From Candidatus Omnitrophota bacterium (GTDB lineage: Bacteria; Omnitrophota; Gorgyraeia; Duberdicusellales; 4484-171), in assembly GCA_028702365.1 (NCBI GenBank), contig JAQVOZ010000089.1, positions 1 to 6,095 on the forward strand: 6,095 nucleotides of DNA, given 5' to 3'. The translations under genes were made by a program, and so were the position numbers. Under the pieces are notes generated by a model that worked only from the letters and a program-made list of their open reading frames with translations, was not told the DNA's origin and searched no databases. The number at the start of each line of letters is the position of its first letter. The first letter of the stretch is position 1. Below, in pieces: positions 1 through 5,383 of the stretch.

Positions 1-2
1 GT

Positions 3-968
3 TTCCCGGAAATGCTTAAAGCCTACAAAAACCCAAGCGTTGACAGCAAACTTGTATTTGATGAATGGGGAGTAACACTTTCGGGATATGCCCCGATTCA
101 CGACAAAGACCTAAAGACTGTTGCGGTTTTGGGAGTAGATATAGATGCCAGTGAAGTTTATACGCTCGAAAACGCGGCCCGGGTTAAAGCGATTTTTATA
201 TTAATACTTGTAATAGCTCTTTCAATAATATTAGGGGCGTGGGTTTCAATGGGTGTTACCCGGCCGGTTAAAAACCTTGTCGAAGGCACACGGAAAATCG
301 CCTCCGGAAACCTGTCCTATAAAGTGGAAATTAAAAGCAAGGATGAAATAGGGGAGTTAGCCAAAGCTTTTAACGCCATGGCTGATAATTTATCCCAGTC
401 GAGGGAAAAACTGCACGATTATTTTTATCGTATAGTGCAGGCTATGGTAAGAAGCTTAGAGGCAAAAGACCATTATACGCGCGGCCATTCAGATAGAGTC
501 AGCGAATACTCCGCAAAAATCGCAAAAGCCATGGGATTTTCTGATGAGAAAGTGGGAATGCTTACAAAGGCGGCGCAACTGCATGATATAGGAAAATTAG
601 GCGTGCATGAGGATATTTTAAATAAAAAAAGCGCGCTTTCTGACAGCGAATGGGATTTGATACATCAGCATCCAGCAGTTGGAGAAGAAATTTTAAAGCC
701 TATTTTTTTAGATGAAGAAATGCTTGCAGTTGTAAGGAGCCATCATGAACGTTTTGATGGTAAGGGTTATCCTGACGGTTTAAGGGCGGGCCAGATTAAT
801 ATTTTTGCGCAAATCGTTTCTGTGGCTGATAGCTACGACGCAATGACTTCATCCCGTTCTTATAGGGTTGCTTTAAGCAAAGAAGAGGCAATTGCCAGGC
901 TTAAGGAAGGTTGCGGTACTCAATTTAATCCGGCAATCGTGGAAGCTTTTATAAGGGCGCTACGATGA
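3..968 (+). CDS. Membrane sensor with HAMP and HD-GYP c-di-GMP phosphodiesterase domain (5'-partial)
   Basis: The gene's 5' end lies outside the window: the frame is open from base 3 (F-P-E before the Met at 12), and the visible part begins inside an extracytoplasmic domain. Numbering from Met 12, residues 1-56 (WGVTLSGYAPIHD, then a GVDID strand) look like the C-terminal end of a Cache-type ligand sensor. Residues 59-81 form a transmembrane helix, about 78-133 a HAMP linker, and about 137-318 an HD-GYP domain. The HD-GYP signatures are intact: H159 in GHSDR, H191-D192 in HDIGK, H220 in the HQHP segment, HHE at 244-246, GYP at 252-254 and D273 in VADSYDAM. In this family these residues bind a di- or tri-iron centre and hydrolyse cyclic di-GMP to pGpG or GMP, so an active enzyme facing the cytoplasm is expected. 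The ligand cannot be inferred. The stop is TGA at 966-968. The domain calls are firm; the sensor type is an inference from a short fragment. Confidence 0.93.
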   Translation, partial: FPEMLKAYKNPSVDSKLVFDEWGVTLSGYAPIHDKDLKTVAVLGVDIDASEVYTLENAARVKAIFILILVIALSIILGAWVSMGVTRPVKNLVEGTRKIASGNLSYKVEIKSKDEIGELAKAFNAMADNLSQSREKLHDYFYRIVQAMVRSLEAKDHYTRGHSDRVSEYSAKIAKAMGFSDEKVGMLTKAAQLHDIGKLGVHEDILNKKSALSDSEWDLIHQHPAVGEEILKPIFLDEEMLAVVRSHHERFDGKGYPDGLRAGQINIFAQIVSVADSYDAMTSSRSYRVALSKEEAIARLKEGCGTQFNPAIVEAFIRALR

Positions 969-1041
969 ATGTATCAGATAGCATTTAATGCCAGGCGCGT
1001 AGGCAAGGCTTAAACTATTTTCTGTAAACAAGGAGAAGCAG

Positions 1042-2445
1042 ATGGCTGTTTCAATACAATTCTGCGGAGGCGCAAGGACTGTTACGGGCTCGATGCACCT
1101 GATAACCACGAAGCATTCAAAAATAATTCTTGATTGCGGGTTATTTCAGGGAAAACGTGATGAATATTTTGCGATAAACTCGCAGTTTCCGTTTAACCCT
1201 CAGAATCTCGATGCCTGCGTGCTCAGCCACGCACACATAGACCATTCCGGAAATATCCCTTCGCTTGTAAAAAAGGGTTTTAGGGCTTCAGTTTATTGCA
1301 CTCCTGCAACAAGAGATTTATGCCGTTATATGCTTCCTGATAGCGGCCACATACAGGAGGAAGATATAAAATACGTTAATAAAATTAACAGGCGTAGAGG
1401 CATGCCGCCGCGCGCGCCTCTTTATACTAAAGAAGATGCTGAAAAAGCGCTTAAGTATTTTCGTGCGCTTGATTATGACCATACCATGCGTATTGCCGAT
1501 GACGTAGATTTAAATTTTTATGATGGAGGCCATATTTTGGGCTCAACCATAACGGTATTGGACGTTATGACAGGTTCCCGGCAGCCGGTAAGAATTGCTT
1601 ACGCTGTGGATTTAGGCAGGGAAAATATGCCTCTTTTAGATGATCCGGAAGTCCCGCCGGGTATTAACTATTTGATTATGGAAAGTACATATGGTGGGAG
1701 AAAACACGAGACTTTAAAAGAAGCGGAAATTAAGCTTGCAAAAACTATCAACAAAACAGTAAATCGCGGCGGAAAAGTTATTATTCCTTCTTTTGCCCTT
1801 GAACGTACACAACTTATCGTTTACTTTATAAGTGAATTGATAAGAAGAAAAATGGTGCCAAAGATTCCTATATATGTCGACGGCCCCCTGGCCGTCAGCC
1901 TTACGCAGGTATTTAGAGAAAACTGGAAATATTTTGATGAAACAACGAAAAAATCATTTCTTGAACACAAAGACCCTTTCAGCCACGACAATATCGAATA
2001 TATAAGTAAGGTGGAAGATTCCAAAAAGCTTCACGATATAGATAAACCAATTATAATTATATCCGCTTCCGGTATGTGCGAAAACGGCCGTATTCAGCAC
2101 CATTTGAAAAATAACATCGAAAACCCCAAAAATACAATTGTTGTTATCGGGTTTATGGCTCGTGATACTTTGGGCAGGCGCATAGTTGAGGAACAAAAGA
2201 CTGTCCGTATCTTCGGCAGGCCCTATGACTTAAGGGCAGAAGTAGTTGTAATAAATGCTTTTAGTTCCCATGCTGATTGTGACGGATTGGTCGAGTATGC
2301 CGGTAAATGCCGCGGCAACTTAAGGCAGATATTCTTAGTGCACGGAGAACCTGACCAGGCAGAGATTTTAAAAAATAATATCAGAAAGAGATTTCGTTTA
2401 AAAATAAGTATCCCTTTAAGGGGCGAAGCAGTTTATCTAAGATAA
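1042..2445 (+). CDS. Metallo-beta-lactamase/beta-CASP ribonuclease-like protein (CPSF73 type, RMMBL C-terminus)
   Basis: This 467-residue protein has the full layout of bacterial MBL-fold beta-CASP nucleases. The N-terminal part carries the VTGS strand (14-17), D31, the zinc motif HAHIDH (63-68), H164 in GGHILGS and D190. The beta-CASP insert runs from about 213 to 385, with motif A at E214 in ESTYGG, motif B around IPSFALERTQ (248-257), and SASGM with the downstream HH at 353-354. The C-terminal RMMBL part has FSSHAD (408-412, H410) and LVHGE (432-436, H434). Relatives cut or degrade RNA using two zinc ions, in archaeal and eukaryotic mRNA 3' processing and in bacterial RNA turnover. The exact substrate here is unknown. 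AGGAG at 1031-1035, six bases before the ATG, fixes the start, and length matches the family. It lies 73 bp after the HD-GYP gene, with no clear terminator between. Cytoplasmic; no signal peptide. Confidence 0.95.
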   Translation: MAVSIQFCGGARTVTGSMHLITTKHSKIILDCGLFQGKRDEYFAINSQFPFNPQNLDACVLSHAHIDHSGNIPSLVKKGFRASVYCTPATRDLCRYMLPDSGHIQEEDIKYVNKINRRRGMPPRAPLYTKEDAEKALKYFRALDYDHTMRIADDVDLNFYDGGHILGSTITVLDVMTGSRQPVRIAYAVDLGRENMPLLDDPEVPPGINYLIMESTYGGRKHETLKEAEIKLAKTINKTVNRGGKVIIPSFALERTQLIVYFISELIRRKMVPKIPIYVDGPLAVSLTQVFRENWKYFDETTKKSFLEHKDPFSHDNIEYISKVEDSKKLHDIDKPIIIISASGMCENGRIQHHLKNNIENPKNTIVVIGFMARDTLGRRIVEEQKTVRIFGRPYDLRAEVVVINAFSSHADCDGLVEYAGKCRGNLRQIFLVHGEPDQAEILKNNIRKRFRLKISIPLRGEAVYLR

Positions 2446-2526
2446 AATTTTTCTCATATAATAATTGTAAGATTTAATTTTCTGATTTTGCTATTAAATT
2501 AATTGATTATGTTGTACTATATTGAT

Positions 2527-3582
2527 ATGAAGAGAACAAAGTTCATTTTTATCTTTTTTACTGCCATAAGCCTTACGCAAAGCGCAGTATATGCGCAACC
2601 CGAAATTACGCAGGAAAAAATTCCCTTAACTGCAAGCCCTGCCTTAAGGAAACAAATAGAAAAATTGTATTCACAAAATCCTCTTGAACGTAAACGCGCA
2701 GCAGCAAGGATAGGCGAATTGAGCAAAGAGGCGCAAGACGCAATTCCTTTTCTGATAGAATTACTGGGTGATTCAAGCTATTGCCCTGAGCCGGGCGTTA
2801 TATACGAACATACCCCGCTTGTATACGAAACAGTTAACTGGGCACTTATCCAGATAGGAACACCGTCGGTTAAGCCGTTAATAAATGCTTTAACCAGCAG
2901 CGTTTCGCTTGTGCGCACTAATGCGGCGTATTGTTTAGGCAGAATTAAAGATAGAAGAGCAGTTGAGCCGTTGATAAAATTATTGAATGATGGCGATTCC
3001 TGGGTCAGATGGCAGGCAATACGGGCGCTTGCCGAATTAAAAGACAGGCGCGCAACCGAGCCGTTGCTTAAATTACTAAACGACGAGCAATTACGTACAG
3101 AAATAATACATGTTTTAGGCCAGATTGGCGATGCGAGCGCCATAGATACTCTAAGTTTTTATCTAAAAGACAAAAATGCCGAGGTTCGCATTGCCGTTAT
3201 TTCAGCATTAGGTAATATCGGCCATAAAAGCGCTGTACCTTTTTTAATTAACGCGCTTTCCGACAAGGATAGCGGGGTTAAATGTCAAGCTATCTCCTCT
3301 TTGGGAAAAATAGGGGATGCGAGCGCCATAGATGCGTTGGTTTCTGTCATAAATAGCGGGCAAAAAGAACCAACGTATCGTTCAATTGATGCTTTACGGC
3401 AAATAGGAAACAAAAAAGCGGCCGAGATATTGATAGCGCTTCTTGACGATAAAGATGCAAATATCCGCAAAAATGCTTCTTGGGCTTTGCATGGCATACG
3501 CGGAGCAGGAGTTAGCTTCGGAGAGGATTCAGCCAGATGGAAAGCCTGGCTTAATGAAAATCAAGGAAAACTCAAGAAATAA
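2527..3582 (+). CDS. Exported HEAT-repeat protein
   Basis: From the ATG at 2527 this is a 351-residue protein. The first 23 residues form a good signal peptide: KRTK, a hydrophobic FIFIFFTAISL core, and VYA before Q24. The mature part is almost entirely HEAT-like helical pairs of about 31 residues, roughly 53-326. They are spaced by recurring IGDASAID, DRRAVEPL and RRATEPL turns, with an irregular insert at about 82-100. It ends in FGEDSARWKAWL, a Trp-containing tail I associate with bacterial HEAT proteins. Such scaffolds bind other proteins, and no catalytic residues are visible. Its partner is unknown; it probably acts in the periplasm. The frame is also open to a TTG at 2503 and an ATG at 2509, but those starts would put a DMK-preceded, non-basic stretch ahead of the signal peptide. 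None of the three starts has a clear Shine-Dalgarno sequence, so the start is an inference from the signal peptide. Confidence 0.88.
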   Translation: MKRTKFIFIFFTAISLTQSAVYAQPEITQEKIPLTASPALRKQIEKLYSQNPLERKRAAARIGELSKEAQDAIPFLIELLGDSSYCPEPGVIYEHTPLVYETVNWALIQIGTPSVKPLINALTSSVSLVRTNAAYCLGRIKDRRAVEPLIKLLNDGDSWVRWQAIRALAELKDRRATEPLLKLLNDEQLRTEIIHVLGQIGDASAIDTLSFYLKDKNAEVRIAVISALGNIGHKSAVPFLINALSDKDSGVKCQAISSLGKIGDASAIDALVSVINSGQKEPTYRSIDALRQIGNKKAAEILIALLDDKDANIRKNASWALHGIRGAGVSFGEDSARWKAWLNENQGKLKK

Positions 3583-3765
3583 AAACTTTAGATTTCCATA
3601 ATGCTAATTTTACAATTATTCTGCATTATGATCTGCCAGTCCATACATCTTATCAGTAGAAAAAAGTCAATAAAAGCAGGAAATAGGCAATTAGAAAAAA
3701 ACAAATTTGATGTAACATAAATAAAATGATTTTTAATATTATATTTTAAATAAAAGGAGGCCAAA
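3583..3765. other. AT-rich intergenic region of 183 bp
   Basis: I see no convincing gene here on either strand. An open frame on the minus strand (3588-3866) overlaps the start of the next gene, has no supporting features, and looks incidental. The left part holds an imperfect hairpin (see the separate entry at 3597-3630). The right part, about 3700-3755, is very A+T rich, as expected for a promoter. TTGATG at 3707-3712 could be a -35 element, but no TATAAT-like hexamer lies at 16-18 bp spacing, so I do not call a promoter. The region ends in the strong ribosome site AGGAGG at 3755-3760. Confidence 0.6.
3597..3630 (+). repeat. Imperfect inverted repeat downstream of the HEAT gene
   Basis: CATAATGC at 3597-3604 is the exact reverse complement of GCATTATG at 3623-3630. 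Inside it TAATT (3605-3609) pairs with AATTA (3614-3618), leaving a 4-base loop and a 4-base bulge (3619-3622) on one side. The stem is AT-rich and no T-run follows, so it is not a textbook intrinsic terminator. It sits 15 bases after the HEAT stop codon and might slow 3' exonucleases or mark the end of that transcript. The pairing is certain; the function is a guess. Confidence 0.4.
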
Positions 3766-4719
3766 ATGAAAAAAATAGCGACTGTAATCGTAGTTGTAAT
3801 TATTGCGCTATTCATTATTGGCTTAGTTAAAGACCAGATAATCAAAAGTATTGTTACTGCTGCCATAGAAAAAAATACAGGAACAAAAGCTGCTATCGGC
3901 GGTTTTTCGCTTGGCTTATTGAATCATAGCGTAGAAATAAAAAATTTTAAGATGTATAACCCATCCGGATTTCCGCAAGGATTGCTTATCGATTTACCTT
4001 ACGCGAAAGTAGATTTGGATGTACCTGCGTTTTTCAAAAAAGAGCTTCACCTAAGAGAACTTACCGTAGAATTACGGGAATTGGATCTCGTAAAAAACAA
4101 ACAGGGAGAGATGAACGTTGATGCCTTAAAGGTTAGTAAAGAGCGCGAAACGCGAAAGCCCGTTTCTTCCGCAAAAAAAGAAGAAATGTCTATGCGCATA
4201 GATACCCTGAATCTAAAGATAGGGAAAATTGTATCGAAAGATTATACTGCTTCCGGAGAACCGCTTATAAGTGTTAACGATGTTAACATCCAAAAGACCT
4301 ATAAAAACATAACAAGTATTAGTCAGCTTATATTGCTTATTTTAACTGAACCAATGAAGTCGGCCGGCATAAAGGGCGCAAAAATTTATGGTTTAGCTGC
4401 GTTAACCGGAGTAGGTTTTGTGCCTATCGCAATAGGGTCAACTATTTTTGGCAAATCAAGTAACGAAGAAATACTCAATTTTGATTACAATAAGGTATAC
4501 GATGCGGCCCTTAAAGTAATAACCAAATCAGGCGCGATAAAAAATGCGAGTAAGGAAACAGGCGTTATAAATGCCAATGTTGATAATGCAACGGTAACGG
4601 TAGATATTACACAGGTAAACGGGGGATCTAAGATAAAAGTCTCAGCGAGAAAATATTTTCTTCCAAAACCAGAAATTGCAAGCGGCATAATTTATAAAAT
4701 AAAAGAGGAATTGAAGTAG
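3766..4719 (+). CDS. AsmA-like membrane-anchored protein with a DUF3568-like C-terminal part
   Basis: This 317-residue protein opens with one helix (about 4-21: IATVIVVVIIALFIIGLV) acting as an uncleaved anchor. Residues 25-115 follow the AsmA pattern: an amphipathic stretch, IGGFSLGLLNHSVEIKN, then MYNPSGFP and LHLRELTVELRELDLVKN. Residues 123-140 are a charged linker, and 141-190 (NLKIGKIVSKDY) continue the same beta-rich style. A glycine-containing hydrophobic segment follows at about 205-230, and residues 238-317 form an alpha-beta unit that resembles the downstream lipoprotein. AsmA-family proteins span the envelope between inner and outer membranes and help move or organise lipids; that role is only inferred. 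At 317 residues it is far shorter than classical AsmA or TamB. The start is supported by AGGAGG at 3755-3760, five bases before the ATG. Only 33 bases separate it from the lipoprotein gene, so the two are probably co-transcribed. Confidence 0.8.
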   Translation: MKKIATVIVVVIIALFIIGLVKDQIIKSIVTAAIEKNTGTKAAIGGFSLGLLNHSVEIKNFKMYNPSGFPQGLLIDLPYAKVDLDVPAFFKKELHLRELTVELRELDLVKNKQGEMNVDALKVSKERETRKPVSSAKKEEMSMRIDTLNLKIGKIVSKDYTASGEPLISVNDVNIQKTYKNITSISQLILLILTEPMKSAGIKGAKIYGLAALTGVGFVPIAIGSTIFGKSSNEEILNFDYNKVYDAALKVITKSGAIKNASKETGVINANVDNATVTVDITQVNGGSKIKVSARKYFLPKPEIASGIIYKIKEELK

Positions 4720-4752
4720 CATAGGTGGAGTTAGCTTTAAAAGGAGGGTAGT

Positions 4753-5139
4753 ATGCGCAAGGTTTTATTTAATTTTTTGCTGGTTGCCATTTTGTTATTG
4801 AATTTTACCGGATGTGTTGCACTTGTTGCCGGAACCGCTGGCGGAGCAGGAACAGCTTTTTGGCTTGGAGGAAAAGTTAGCGAGGAAGTAAAAGTTCCTC
4901 TAAAAAAAACCGTTAATGCTACCACTTCTGCATTGAAATCAATGAGGCTTGAGATTACAAAAACTACAGTTAAGGACGAAGTGGCGCAGATTAAAGCTGA
5001 ATATACCGATAAAAGAGTTATTTGGATAGACATAAAAAAAGTGACACAAGATTCATCCCAGATTGAGATACGCGTAGGCATGAAAGGCGATAAAGAAGCA
5101 TCTACTAAAATTTTAGAGAGAATAAAGAGATACCTTTAA
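4753..5139 (+). CDS. DUF3568-type lipoprotein
   Basis: This 128-residue protein begins with a lipoprotein signal: basic MRK, a hydrophobic core, and FTGC with the lipidated cysteine at residue 21. Phe rather than Leu or Val at -3 is slightly atypical. After the cysteine comes a glycine/alanine-rich stretch (22-41). A compact alpha-beta domain of about 85 residues ends exactly at the stop codon: one helix (about 49-64), three to four strands (67-108) and a terminal helix (112-127). This matches the small lipoproteins annotated as DUF3568, whose role is unknown. The start follows AAGGAGGG at 4741-4748, four bases from the ATG, a very strong site. It is the second gene of a likely operon with the AsmA-like gene, which suggests both act in the same envelope process. 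The family call rests on pattern recognition without a profile search. Confidence 0.82.
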   Translation: MRKVLFNFLLVAILLLNFTGCVALVAGTAGGAGTAFWLGGKVSEEVKVPLKKTVNATTSALKSMRLEITKTTVKDEVAQIKAEYTDKRVIWIDIKKVTQDSSQIEIRVGMKGDKEASTKILERIKRYL

Positions 5140-5168
5140 TTTACCCCGACGATACACTGGGGTAAATT
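5138..5168 (+). terminator. Perfect 10-bp stem at the end of the lipoprotein gene
   Basis: AATTTACCCC (5138-5147) pairs without mismatch with GGGGTAAATT (5159-5168) around an 11-base loop. The stem starts inside the TAA stop of the lipoprotein gene. Four GC pairs beside the loop make it stable, and the position fits a transcript end. However, AAACCCC rather than a T-run follows, so it may act as an mRNA 3' stabiliser or belong to the larger palindromic element rather than being an intrinsic terminator. Confidence 0.4.
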
Positions 5169-5169
5169 A

Positions 5170-5235
5170 AACCCCGCCGAAGTCGGTAAAAATTTCCATG
5201 AGAAATTTTTACCGTATCTAGCGAAGGCGGGGGTT
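5170..5235. repeat. Long nested palindrome
   Basis: The core is a perfect 13-bp inverted repeat, CGGTAAAAATTTC (5184-5196) with GAAATTTTTACCG (5202-5214), around the 5-base loop CATGA. An outer stem pairs CCCCGCC (5172-5178) with GGCGGGG (5226-5232); AA/TT pairs at the edges fit if one extra G (5233) bulges. The internal loops are 5 and 11 bases. The inverted repeats are read directly from the sequence. With the stem at 5138-5168 it makes a nearly continuous palindromic block of about 98 bp. Such blocks are typical of REP-like or miniature mobile repeats, but only one copy is present here, so that class is an inference. Confidence 0.6.
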
Positions 5236-5341
5236 ATGGAGGAACTTCAAGCAAAATCTAAGGATATTTATTCGATGCCCCAATACGTCATACAAAAACA
5301 TGGGGATTCTTATTTTTAATAAAATTACCGCATAGATACAT

Positions 5342-5355
5342 TGTTTGCGCAAACA
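5342..5355. promoter_or_regulatory. Perfect 14-bp dyad, candidate operator
   Basis: TGTTTGCGCAAACA reads identically on both strands and lies 28 bases before the ATG of the phosphoesterase gene. With no spacer it would form only a five-pair RNA hairpin (TGTTT/AAACA around GCGC). Although six T (5356-5361) follow, a protein-binding site for a dimeric regulator is at least as likely as a weak terminator. The symmetry is certain; the function and regulator are not known. Confidence 0.35.
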
Positions 5356-5383
5356 TTTTTTGTAATTAAAACAGTTGCAGGGA

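Larger units (their letters stand above)
5140..5383. other. Intergenic region of 244 bp between lipoprotein and phosphoesterase genes
   Basis: No confident gene is present. The left 96 bases are the palindromic block described separately. The frame of the lipoprotein gene stays open after its TAA up to a TAA at 5317-5319; its only ATG early enough to matter (5236) would give a 27-residue peptide (MEELQAKSKD at its start) without an upstream Shine-Dalgarno sequence, so I do not call it a gene. From 5320 on the DNA is AT-rich and contains a 14-bp dyad at 5342-5355 followed by six T. No promoter hexamers with good spacing are visible. Confidence 0.55.

Noticed and set aside
972..1030. Possible terminator between the HD-GYP and nuclease genes
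   Set aside because: Only short GGC/GCC pairings around 990-1012 can be drawn. There is no stable stem followed by a T-run.
1..2445. A functional system linking the HD-GYP sensor and the beta-CASP nuclease
   Set aside because: They are neighbours on one strand, but a 73-bp gap, no shared domains and the broad occurrence of both families give no sequence reason to link them.
2778..3143. Minus-strand 121-codon open frame antisense to the HEAT gene
   Set aside because: The plus-strand HEAT periodicity is unmistakable. The antisense frame has no motif, no ribosome site and no independent support.
3588..3866. Minus-strand open frame of 92 codons with hydrophobic stretches
   Set aside because: It overlaps the well-supported start and signal anchor of the AsmA-like gene. 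Its hydrophobicity mirrors the AT-rich anchor codons on the other strand, and it has no ribosome site.
5170..5240. Integron attC-like recombination site
   Set aside because: The nested palindrome suggested this, but I find no properly placed GTTRRRY and RYYYAAC core sites and no integrase or gene cassette around it.
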